Assembly: GCA_025890175.1 (NCBI GenBank)
Contig: JANPYM010000010.1
Location: 1,828,427 to 1,892,426 of the forward strand
Direction: 5' to 3'
DNA: 64,000 nt
Source: Ciborinia camelliae
Lineage: Eukaryota > Ascomycota > Leotiomycetes > Helotiales > Sclerotiniaceae
Shown piece after piece: positions 1 through 14,965 of this stretch (positions are counted from its first letter, which is position 1; every line of letters starts with the position of its first letter). The notes beneath the pieces were generated by a model. That model was given only the letters and a program-made list of their open reading frames with translations. It searched no databases and was not told the DNA's origin. Made by a program: the position numbers and the translations under genes.

Positions 1-806
1 CATATTAATGTGCCCACTCAGAGGTCCACTTTCAACTGCTGGACAGGAAGGGAGTGCACATTGTGAACCAAAAGTTAATTGGACCTCTCATGGCGACGCA
101 TGTTTTTGCACTATTATTGAAAGAAGAAATGATACCCATGATGATGCTGTAATCGTACTCGTTGAGAAGTTTTGGGAATTTGGATGGGAAAGGGATGGGA
201 AAACTCTAGGGAAGGGAAGATGAAAATCATGAAATGAAGGTTGATGTCGGAGAAACGGAACCTTTCATCCGAAGATCGTTTGATCCGATTTGATCACGTT
301 TTCAATATATACACCATGCAACATACTTATTAGATGAATTAAGATTGGTTGGAATTGAAGTTTATGATGGCTCAGATGGTTCAGATGAATTTCTTGGAGC
401 TAACCCCGACGTTTCTGCAGCATTAGGTTGACAGTCACATGACCCTCTGATAGTTGAACTCCAACCGTTCACTCAGGGTTATTCATTAGTCCGGATCTAG
501 ACGAGATATGAAAGTTTTCATCAATCCGTTCAAAATTCAAATGACTCCCATATCTGAAATGAATAGAGTATATAAAAGTATTTCGGTAACCAAGACGCTC
601 CTATTGTTAGGCGGCAATTCATTTGGGACAATTGGGAACCCTACTTTTATTTTATCATACAAAATAATCACCACGTCAAGGGTTAGATATATATAAAAAA
701 GCCTAGATACTCTAGACTAACATATAATAACATGAAAATGATTACGAAAGCAAACCCAACGTTAACCTCATAAAACCTCACTACAAACAGTAAATCATTC
801 CATCAC
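1..806. other. Intergenic, no gene seen
   Basis: No reading frame here has a recognisable domain or a convincing splice structure. The sequence is moderately AT-rich and lies downstream (3') of the GH71 gene. The few open frames are short and lack family character. Confidence 0.5.
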
Positions 807-2611
807 CTAACCCAAATCGACATAATCCCTCCACCCCCTAATCCATTCCCACCCCCCGGGCAAACCCCAAGATCTCTTTTGAGTCGTATTACTACTACTC
901 GTGCTAGTCCCCGAACTCGAACTCCCATCCCCATCATCACCCACCTCCACACCACTCCCGGCAACAGCCACACACTGATCAACCGGGACCCTAATGCCCT
1001 TAGTCAACAACGCGGTGCCCGCCGGCGGCAACTCATCTTTCCCTTTCGCAGCCGGAAGACGTCCGACATAAGCATTAAAATTATAATTTCCACACCCACA
1101 AATCTGCGTTACATTTCTGGGACTCGGTTCCTGCAAGACAATTTTCCCACCTCTCCAGAGTCCAAATATCTGATGCCCAACTCCCATCGGCACGGTAAAG
1201 GCATTGAGACCCTGCACGCCGTTGAATTGGAACGCGCCAGAGCCGGAAACCACCGTGATGTTTCCAGGAGATGTGAGCAGAGCGGTGACGAAGATGGAAT
1301 CGCTTTCGGTTTGCCAGCCGTTGGGTTTCCCGTGGAAATATTCACCCGAGGAGTTGGAGGCATCGAGCATCGTGGTATCTGTGGCGTCGCAGTCGAGGGA
1401 GAGGGGGTTGGGTCGGTACCAGTAGATTACGACGTCTTTGTTTATGTAGTGGGAGGGTGAGGAGGCGCCGTCGTGGAAGGCGCGGATGAAGGGGGTGGCG
1501 AGCGTGAGCCATGCTCCATGGGGCCTGTTCTTCTGTTAGTCATTATACTTTGAAGATGGATGGATGGATGCCAAAGAAAAGATATTCATACATATCATTT
1601 GTCCATTTCGAGTTCCCATCATCGGTATGTGGTGAAGATAGCGGACCAACATAATGACTTTCACCTACACCAAATTAGCATTCAATCCACTTCACACAAC
1701 ATCAGATGTTCAAAATCTAGCTCACCATAATCATTCCAACTAACAATCTCGACAAATCTCGGCCCCAACGCCAACAAATCCTGCCACCTCTGCACCCACT
1801 GTCCCTCAGCAGGGAAAACCCAATTCTTACTATACGACACCTCAGCACCATAGTGCGTGAAAAACCACGGACTGGCAGGCGCCACATAAGGTTTACCGGC
1901 CAATGCATTGATATACGCGACATCGCCATCACGAACTGTAAAATTTGCCGACGCGGTAGGTGCCTGATTAGCACCATTATTAGGCCACCCCATCCAATTA
2001 AACGCCGCATCAAGTTCTGCAAAATTAGACGACCCGGGACTGAAATTAGGAGCAAAGAAAATGGGAACCCCGGCTTTGGCGCGCACATCTGCGACGTTGA
2101 GAGCATCGCCTATGAAAGTCGAGACGAAAACCTTGTTATCCACAGATAATTGGGCAGAATTGTTGGCATATTTTGCGATTTTGGCGCCGACGGCCGCGGA
2201 TGAAGTAGTTGGATCCCAGGAATTGAAGTCAAAGGAGAGAAAAACTTTCATCTGGTTTTTGGCTGCAGATTCATAGGCATAGTTGAGTTGGGTATCAGTG
2301 AAATCGTCGGTGCCAATGTTGAGGGCAAAGGCATCAATGCCAGCGTGTCGGGCAAGACGCATGTCGGTGTCGTAGTCAGAAGAACTGGCGCGGTTACTTA
2401 CTATGCCGACCTGTGGTTGTTAGATTGCACTCATTGTTATGAGGTGATAACATGCCATGAAATGTGCAAAGACATAACGTCTGGGGGAGGTCTGATGGCC
2501 TCCAGTCCCAGATGAGGGGTCAGCAGTAATAAGTTGAATGGAGTTTATTATGGTGAGAAGCCATGGAATGGCCTTCAGGAAAAAGCTATTTGCCTGCATG
2601 GTGAAATTCAT
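807..2611 (-). CDS. GH71 alpha-1,3-glucanase (mutanase), secreted
   Basis: Predicted secreted glycoside hydrolase of family 71, which cleaves alpha-1,3-glucan in fungal cell walls. Four exons are proposed: 2611-2456, 2410-1726, 1664-1592 and 1524-807, giving 543 residues. Exon 1 encodes a hydrophobic signal peptide (about residues 7-30) followed by the family start YVFAHFM. Exon 2 continues VGIVSNR, then the conserved GIDAFALNIG and the VSWNDYGE stretch split across intron 2; SHYVGPL follows in exon 3. Exon 4 carries the beta-rich C-terminal half and a Ser/Thr-rich patch near the end. Intron 1 (2455-2411, 45 nt) appears to use a GC donor (GCATGT) with a CAG acceptor; the other two are GT-AG. 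The phases match at every junction. Family assignment is strong; the exact start and the GC intron need transcript support. Confidence 0.88.
2411..2455 (-). other. GC-AG intron in the GH71 gene
   Basis: The intron starts GCATGT and ends CACAG. Removing it joins the family motif AHFM to VGIV in frame. No GT donor nearby keeps the frame. Confidence 0.6.
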
Positions 2612-3946
2612 TGACGGATTGAACAGATTGGAATGAAAAAGCTAGAAGTTTCTTCCGTGACACTACGAAAGGGTTCACCTCGAAGAATGAAGTTGCAGAT
2701 TCACGTTATGGGATCTCACAGTGATGGGATTGAAAGACCAAAATCATGGACAAAGGAATATTAAGGCCTCGCGACTCGACATCTCTTTGAATTAGGGTAT
2801 TAGGGACGAGAATGCAAGTTCTTTGTTTTGACGTGTTTCCGAGGAACTTCTGGAAAATTACCTATTCAATAACCAGTAAATCTACATTAAATAGAACAAC
2901 GAAGGTTATAGTGTTTCGTAATATTATACACTCAGAGCTCATTCCCCACTAAATTCTCAAATAACTGCGAAAATTAATGTCCCTAAATACATCTAATCAT
3001 TTATGTAGGTGCTAAAAAAGCAGAGCACTGTAGTCAAGTGTCGATAGTCCCGCTATTTGGGATCACTCGACCCTAGAAACAATCCCCAAATCGAAAGAGT
3101 ATGGCATCACGATGCTCAAAAAGCTTGGAATAGAAAGTATTTCAGTGCTTCTCAAACACTGGTGTTTTCAGGTCGTTGATTGCAATCCGCTGAACGTTTA
3201 TCAAAAGGTCCCAATGTCATCAATAGACTCATAGCATCATTCTAGTAACACTTGCACTTAAACAGTATTGGATTTGACATTATAAACAACAGACTAACGG
3301 ACACGGAAAAGGCACCTTACTATAGATAATAACCTGAACAATTTAGATGTATTACACTCGCAATACGTGACGTGCCGAAAAGGAGGAAGGAGGAGAAATA
3401 TCACAACTATCAAAAAAGAAAATCATCCACTCAACCCAAACGAAAGACGAAGCCTACAGTACCTAATCCCAAAAGCCCCACCAAACCTACTTGTAAACAA
3501 AAACACCATCTCCAACCATCCGACGAACTTCAAACCCCCAAGCAAGTCTCCCCAGCTCCATACACCAAAGACCAAATAAAATATCCAAATCAGTTGATAT
3601 CGGTATTGTATCATCCATTCTGGCGAGCCGCCCAGATCCGTACGAAACATTCCGATGCGATGCGAAATGATGTAAGCGGTTACATGATACGAAACCGCAT
3701 TTCGCATCACAAACGCACGTGAATTGCCGAGGACTAGTATTGGGCCCCTATAACAACGAACGTGGCGTAACCCTATTGAAATTGAAACATATAAAACCTA
3801 TACAAGATTGCGAATAATTCTTTCCTTTTAATGTTAAAAAAGATAAAGAACTTACATTTCACCATCGAAAATCATATTTCCTATACTCCAATCCAATCCA
3901 ATCTCCATTCCAAACCAAAACACACCCCATCACACCGATCCAGAAA
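2612..3946. other. Divergent intergenic region
   Basis: It separates the 5' ends of the GH71 gene (-) and the HsbA-like gene (+). I see no third gene. Open frames at 3367-3722 on both strands are Lys/Asn/Pro-rich and without family signal, typical of random reading of an A/C-rich stretch. Confidence 0.45.
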
Positions 3947-4688
3947 ATGGATAAAATTCAACCCCTCATAACCTCCATCCCCCCAAAACTCTCAGGTATA
4001 AACGAAATCCTAATAAAAGGACCCTCGATTTCATATTTCAACGCCATGAGTCTCGGACGCAAAAGTAACGATGTATGTTCTACGATTAATAAAGCCGTTG
4101 CTGCCTATGAAGTAATTATAATGCCAGCCATTTTCTTCTCGAGCACCTCTGCATTTACCACCAGCCCCCCTCTCCCCCTTTTTTCCCACGAATTCCTCAA
4201 CAAAATCAACCACCGACTAATCGAACCAAACCAAACCAACAGCAAGGATTCACGCCCCGCGAACCCGAAGCGCAAATGCTCCTCGCGGCAATGACGGAAG
4301 TAATTGAGGTGACCGAGACCCAACTTTCCTTATTGGAGGGTGCAAAACCCGTGTTTGATAAATTATGGGTTGCTGGTAAGTGTGGAGTTTATTTTGCGAG
4401 TCGCTAAGACTTGTTCTCTCTTCTTATTGGCATCTCACCCACCCTCTCTCTCTCTTATCCAAAAATGTAACTAAACATCTTTCATCAGGATTGGTCAAGA
4501 AAAACACCGCAAGTTTAGGGGTAGCAAGCGCGAAATTATCAGAGGTGATGAGTCAAGTGGCGCCGGAGCATATGAAAGCCGAGAGTCAGGAGCTGGAGGA
4601 TAGAAGGAGGGTTGCGTTTGATAAGGTTTTGGCTGTGTACGGAAATGTGAAAGATGGGGAAAAGGAGAAGGGTCAAGATGTTCAGTAA
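3947..4688 (+). CDS. HsbA-like small protein, no signal peptide
   Basis: Three exons are proposed: 3947-4111, 4243-4375 and 4489-4688, giving 165 residues. The spacing of hydrophobic heptads, the central EGAKPVFDKLW and the C-terminal run LVKKNTASLGVASAKLSEVM followed by APEHMKAESQELEDRRR resemble the helical hydrophobic-surface-binding protein A fold (PF12296) of fungal cell-wall mannoproteins. Unlike classical HsbA proteins, the N-terminus (MDKIQPLITSIPPKL) has no hydrophobic signal peptide, so the protein may be cytoplasmic or a first secretory exon may have been lost or missed. Intron phases agree and the donors are GTAATT and GTAAGT. It ends about 100 bp from the 3' end of the convergent beta-galactosidase gene. 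The family call is moderate; gene existence is fairly sure. Confidence 0.6.
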
Positions 4689-4791
4689 TATAGACTTTTG
4701 GGCGCAACATAAAATGGCAAATCTCCCATTTGGCTTCAGTGATTCTCTATCCCAATTCTAAAGGTATTGGATCTATATAGCTTATATGCCA

Positions 4792-9140
<4,349 letters not shown>

Positions 9141-11011
9141 ATGGCCGAAAAGACCTTGCAATATGTTGATCTACACGAAACAAAATCGGAGGCCGGTGTT
9201 GGTGAGGCCGTTCAACTTGCCCATGATGTCGAACAAGTGAAACCCAATCCTTTCACCTTGAGCATGTTTCGTCTTTATGGCTGCTTGATGGTGGCATATC
9301 TGTGTGGATGTTTGAACGGATTTGATGGCTCTTTGATGGGTGGTCTTAATGCCATGAAGACATATCAGCATTATTTCCATATGTAAGACCCCTCAATTCT
9401 CTTGAAGCTGTGTACCAAGATCTCTTGCATGATCAAAGTTTTGCAAAAAAAGAAAAAAAAAAGAAAGAAACACTCAAGAAGACATGTGCAATGTTCTTAG
9501 TTTAAATACGCCGTCACTTTAAACAAACAGTTTGACAGTAACTAATTAGGCTAAAGGAATGCTGCGGGGTCGTCAACTGGCCTTGTATTTGCGATGTACA
9601 ACATTGGCTCAATCCCTGCGGTCTTCTTCACAGGTCCAGTCAACGACCACTTTGGTAGACGCATGGGCATGTTTACTGGTGCTGCCTTGGTTATTATAGG
9701 CACATGTGTTCAAGCGCCGTCGACAAATCATGGCATGTTTCTTGCTGATCGGTTTATCCTTGGTTTTGGAGTCAGTTTTTGCTGTGTTAGCGCTCCTTGT
9801 TATGTGAGCGAGATGGCTGTAAGTTTAATTATAAGTAATATTATAGCTTTAGCTGATGAATCTAGCATCCTGCTTGGAGAGGTACCCTCACTGGATTATA
9901 CAATACCACTTGGTATGTAAGCTTCCGCTCCCTAGAAATGAACAGTACTGACACAATCATCAGGTATATTGGATCAATCGTTGCCAGTTGGGTTGTATAT
10001 GGTTGTCGAACAATTGATGGCAACGCCAGTTGGAGAATACCCATTTGGTGCCAATTGGTTTCTTCCGGATTCGTCGCCATCGGCGTCTGGTGGCTACCAG
10101 AATCTCCTCGTTGGTTAATGGCACAAGACAATGCCGACGAAGCCGTTAAGGTGTTAGCTCGGTACCACGGAGAGGGTTCGAGTGATCACCCAATGGTCAC
10201 TTTACAACTCAAAGAGATGCAACAGCAAATTGGTCTTAATGATTCCGACAAAAGATGGTGGGATTATTCTGAGCTTGTGAAAACCCATTCCGCTCGCCGA
10301 CGTCTTATTTGTGTACTCGGAATGGCAACCTTTGGCCAATTGAGCGGAAACTCCGTTACCAGCTATTATTTGCCGGAGATGTTACTTAATGCTGGAATTG
10401 TTTCTGAACAAAGGCAACTTTTAATGAACGGAATTTACTCTCCCATCTGCTTTGTGGGAGCAATTGCTGGAGCTCGATATACCGACAATTGGGGTCGCCG
10501 GCCACTTTTACTCTACTCCATCGTGTTTTGCTCTGTTTGTTTTGCAATCATTACCGGCACCTCCAAGATGGCTACCGAGAACACAAATAACGTAGCGGCA
10601 GCAAACACGGTCATTGCATTCATTTACATCTTTGGCTTTGTGTTTTCCTTTGGATGGACTGCATTACAGAGCATGTACATCGCAGAGACTCTACCAACTT
10701 CGACAAGAGCCAAAGGTACAGCTATTGGCAATTTCTCCTCTTCTGTTGCAGGCACAATCATCCAGTACAGCTCGGGCCCAGCATTCCAAAACATTCACTA
10801 TTACTTCTATCTGGTATTTGTCTTCTGGGATTTGGTTGAAGCGGTGGTTATATATTTCTACTTCCCGGAAACTAAGGACAGGACGTTGGAGGAATTGGCT
10901 GAAGTGTTTGAAGCACCAAATCCAGTCAAGAGGAGTTTGGAGAAAAGAGACGCAAAAACGGTTCTCAGGACACTCAAGGTTGATACAACGATTGTCGAAG
11001 GCGAAGTTTAA
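9141..11011 (+). CDS. MFS sugar transporter, probable lactose/galactoside permease
   Basis: Twelve-helix sugar porter of the major facilitator superfamily in the plasma membrane. Four exons: 9141-9382, 9557-9818, 9866-9912 and 9964-11011, 532 residues. Family signatures are clear: [10 protein letters not shown] in helix 1, NDHFGRRMG after helix 2, PESPRWL before the central loop, [10 protein letters not shown] in the second half and [11 protein letters not shown] after helix 12. The third exon is only 47 nt and restores the HPAWRG...NTTW stretch between helices 4 and 5. The start ATG is the first in frame and opens a hydrophilic N-terminus. Head-to-head pairing with an intracellular GH2 beta-galactosidase makes a lactose or galactoside proton symporter the best guess; other hexose or disaccharide substrates are possible. 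Confidence 0.92.
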
Positions 11012-11519
11012 ACGTATTTTACCTTTATAATAACCTTACTTTAATTGGAAATCATATATAGGAACTTGGGAAGTTGTGGTTGAGTTAGAAATTAGAATTC
11101 ATGAATCATCAACCAGTTTTAGTTATCCAATGATATATCAATGCATACCAATGAAAAATTGACCAAGAGTGCTAAAATGCCTACAATATGGGTAATCGAT
11201 TTCGCTAACCTTAAAATGGCAGACAGGGGCAAATTAGCCTCCCCGGACCCGTCCGCATTTGATGTACCCCGGGCCGCTAAAGTGTCCACCACACGCCAAC
11301 TCCACATGACTACAAATTTACCTCCAACCACATACCACAATCCTTTTCACGCCGCTCGACTATTCCCTTTTGAGATGAAGATATACCCGGACCAATCATT
11401 AGAATATGGGACACTCGTCCATTAACAAAACGTTCCCATACTTTGTAATTTAAGTCCCATTGCCGAATTCCCCGATTGTTTGTTGAACTGCCACGATACG
11501 AGCATCTATCTGGTGTGTG
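11012..11519. other. Intergenic
   Basis: Spacer between permease stop and regulator start, both (+). Short open frames have no family character. The regulator start at 11520 is the first ATG after an in-frame TGA upstream. Confidence 0.5.
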
Positions 11520-13756
11520 ATGTCGGCCGTAGATCCTTCCCCAACTGCCCCACGAACAAGACGGCGGGCAGCGCATGCAGTAAGCATCTCGGCCACTCCT
11601 CTCATGGAACATGGTTAACCAATCATACAGTGTGATGTTTGCCGATTGAGGAAAATCAGGTGATTCTCGTCCGTTCAAGGGTTTTCCGCTTGCTCAAAGT
11701 TCAATCGCAGATGTGACGGGCATAATCCATGCGCTACGTGCATCGCTACAGATCAAGATTGTTCGTATGGAATCGATGTGAATCCGTTAGTTGCTATTCC
11801 ATCTTTGGGTTATTACATCCATTCTAACGTGACAACAAATCTAGTCGGGGCAAAAATGACTCCATTTTGGAGGGTGTCCTCCGCATCGAGAGATATTTAC
11901 AGGATATGAATGCAATGATTGTACATTATCTATTCCATTTCATATCATTACAAGGGATGTGCCATAACTTACATTTATTATAGGCTTCATCGCCTGGTTT
12001 TATAAATCATCACGTTTCTAACGATCACAACTCTGGCTCGCCTCAAACAGTATATTCAGGAGGTGCTACCATTGCATCCCCATTACCGCAACAAACTTCC
12101 AGACCTCGTCATTTGTCTTTTCATGACGAACAAAGTGTTCACAATGCCGTGTTATCTTCCTTTCACACTTCAGCCACAGAGTCCATCCTGTCATGGCAGT
12201 TGTTCGACGTTTTCCCTTCCATCAGACAGAATTACACCTCCATCTTTCATTTGGAACAAGCCATTATGCCAATCGCTAGCAGATCATCTACCATGCATCC
12301 GTACGTTGGAAGCCCGGAATTGGATCACATCATCGAGTCATTTCAAGCAAACGTCAATTTTTGGTACCCTACATTGTCAAGTAACAAGAGAAATCTTCTC
12401 CGAGAACACGTTCTGTTACGAAAATTGGAACAACCAACAACATTATCTGTATTGGCTCTATTGATGATGTCTTTGGGTTGCGCAAGTCAATCCATCGTGA
12501 ATATTGCCGCTCCGAGAGACCTGACACCAGACGAACATGAGTATCAGAAGGGCCGGAAACTCATGGCAGATATTTGCTTCGATGAAGTGTTGAAGAAATT
12601 GTATATCCCGCATACTGAGATGAGTTCTACGGCGGTTCAATGCCTTTTCTATACCGCGTGAGTATTTCGACTCTCTGAGCAGGTCGGTTTATTAACCGCA
12701 GGATTCAGATTATACTTCGCATTTTCTCAGCGGCCACTTCAAGCGTGGGAATACATCAACGCAACCGCGGCAAAATGTCGACTCCTTTTATCCTATCACT
12801 CACCTGGTGAATCAGCTGAGGATGTGGAATGTTTGAGACGCATTTTCTGGTCATGCTATATTCTCGAGAGGTGAGTCTGAAGCTATAGTGCAAAGTTTCC
12901 CAATTAACCCATCCAAGTGACTACCTCGCCGAGCTATCGGGTCTTCCAGAATCTGGGCTTGCATCCATCGAATCAACCATACCTCTACCCGGGAGCTACG
13001 ACACACACGACACACCAGTGGGCGAAGAACACTCGTCGCTTTATTTCCTCGCTTGCATATCCATGCGGCGACTTTTGAATCGCGTGCACAATCTCCTGTA
13101 CGCGAAAGAGACGGGCGCGAGTCTCGACGATGCCCGATTCCCCTTCATCGTCGAGGAATTAGATCATCAACTCGAAGGATGGCGCGACTTTCTCCCCCCG
13201 GCATTGCAGTTCGTCGTCGATACACAACCCGCTCAGGGACCACACGCGGGGTTTTTGAGACAGCGATATTTCACTTGTAGAAGTGTTATCTATCGCCCTT
13301 ACTTAACATGGGTCCTCACGAATCACGCGCAAGATATTAATGTCCCACCAAACGTGCTCGAAAAATGTCGTCACTGTCTCGATGCTTGTCTTCTTCACAT
13401 CGTCAATCTACGAGGTTTCGCTCATACCGTCATGATGGATACTTGGATTTGTTCTTTATCGTACGGGATCCCCCTCCCAACCTCCCTCCCCTCCTCTCTC
13501 TCAAATCATCTACTAACCACCCCCCAGAATGACCGGCGCCATGCTCGTCCTCCTCGCCGCCTCTCGCCTCCCATATCTCCGCCATCTCCTCGGCCCCGAT
13601 GTCACCAATATCGGCGCGCATCTTCACGCGTTGATCGAGAGATGGGTGGGCATCCCGGGTGAGTATCGCTCGCCGAGTATCGAACAGAGCTTGAGAATGA
13701 TCGGGGAGATTGATGGGTTTCTTCACCAGGAGTTTGGACAGGATACAATTGATTAG
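11520..13756 (+). CDS. Zn2Cys6 transcription factor, fungal-specific
   Basis: Eight exons are proposed: 11520-11579, 11631-11659, 11711-11785, 11845-11920, 11984-12657, 12709-12870, 12918-13460 and 13528-13756, 615 residues. The DNA-binding cluster is spread over exons 1-3 and reads C-x2-C-x6-C-x5-C-x2-C-x6-C with Cys 21, 24, 31, 37, 40 and 47, preceded by basic RTRRRAAHA. A short predicted coiled-coil follows (RGKNDSILEGVLRIERYLQ), as in many dimeric regulators. The large middle part is the fungal-specific regulatory domain (CLFYTALYFAFSQRPLQAW, FWSCYILES). Intron lengths are 47-67 nt and all phases match; the acceptor of intron 5 has an alternative. It is encoded on the same strand just behind the permease, so it may regulate the beta-galactosidase/permease pair. 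That role is inference from position. Confidence 0.85.
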
Positions 13757-14965
13757 TGGTGGCTTGGTGATGCATGCTTGGATCGCTACGCTATCTTCTG
13801 TTTTGTTTTGTGAGGTGGCTTGTGAGGGTTATAGTATATGGCTTGGTGTTGCGATGCGTTGCGTTGCGATAGATGTGATGCTATTTTTACAGCGGAATTA
13901 TGGGATAATGGTATGTTCGTCCCTAAGGTTAGGTACTGTAACGTAACCTTAAATTTACCTACCGGTCGGCAAAATATCACACTACCTACACTACACTACC
14001 AGCACCTGGATTACAGTACATTACACTACAGTACAATACAGTACAATATCCCCAACCAGTCAAATAAAAATCATCTGCTGGAGTACCTAGGTAGGTAGGT
14101 AGGAAAGATTACAAAATAAATAATCCCCATCCCGGTTATACCCATTCATAAGTGGGTAGGTAGGTAGGTAACTTCAACTTCAAATTTAAATATCACTTCA
14201 CATTCAAATCCATCATCATTATCATCATCATCATCCATCATCATCTGATCACTACCTAGCTCAAATCATCCCGGTCATATTCCCTCTCTCCCCTCAGCTG
14301 TTCATTCCATATTTATGAAATATGAAACTCACCCCACCCCCGCAATTTACCCGCGATCCTCCGATTTGTTGAGGGGTTGACTGGATATGTCAGATGGACC
14401 TGGTTCGAGAGTTATATCTAGGTAGGTAGGTAATGGATGGTTGTTATTTTTATTAGGTATGATTTGTGATTTAGAGGATGTTTTAGAGGATGATTTAGAG
14501 GATGTTTTAGAGGATGATTTAGAGGATGATTTAGAGGATGTTTTAGAGGATGTTTTAGAGGATGTTTTTGTCTTTTTATATATTTGGGTTGGTGAGTTGG
14601 TGGATGGGTATTGTTGTGATAATTGTTTTGTTTTGTTTTATGAAAAGTTCGTTATTTTTTTCATTTCGTTATTTTTTGAATAGATACCTAGGTACCTAAC
14701 CTCATCCATAACCCCATCTATAAAGCAACCTATCAGGTGTGGGTGTGAAATCCCGTGGGAAAGTGGGGTGAACGGTTTATATACATACATACATACCTGC
14801 CTACATATATACATAGGTACATACATACAGCGAGAACTGAGATAAAAAGAGTACCTATCCATTTATTTATTTATTCATTTATTTATTTACTAGTTAGGTA
14901 TTCATCACTTCTAGGTAAGGTAAGATAGGTAGGTATACAGTACCTAGCAAACGTGTCAGAATAAA
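13757..14965. other. Intergenic with tetranucleotide repeats
   Basis: No gene seen. It is peppered with TAGG/CCTA tetranucleotide runs (about 14090-14101, 14155-14170, 14422-14434), a TTA/CAT-type trinucleotide run near 14215-14245, ACAT repeats near 14780 and TTTA repeats near 14863-14890, plus the minisatellite listed separately. Confidence 0.5.
14468..14572 (+). repeat. 12-bp minisatellite
   Basis: About nine tandem copies of a 12-bp unit of the form TTAGAGGATGNT, with GATGAT and GATGTT variants alternating irregularly. It translates as Leu-Glu-Asp-(Asp/Val) repeats, but I see no gene around it, so it is treated as a noncoding repeat. Confidence 0.8.

Noticed and set aside
879..1460. 193-codon plus-strand open frame opposite the GH71 last exon
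   Set aside because: It is the antisense shadow of the GH71 gene; its Arg/Thr/Pro-rich composition has no family character.
14441..14683. 80-codon frame over the minisatellite
   Set aside because: Open only because the 12-bp repeat keeps frame; flanks have no gene features.
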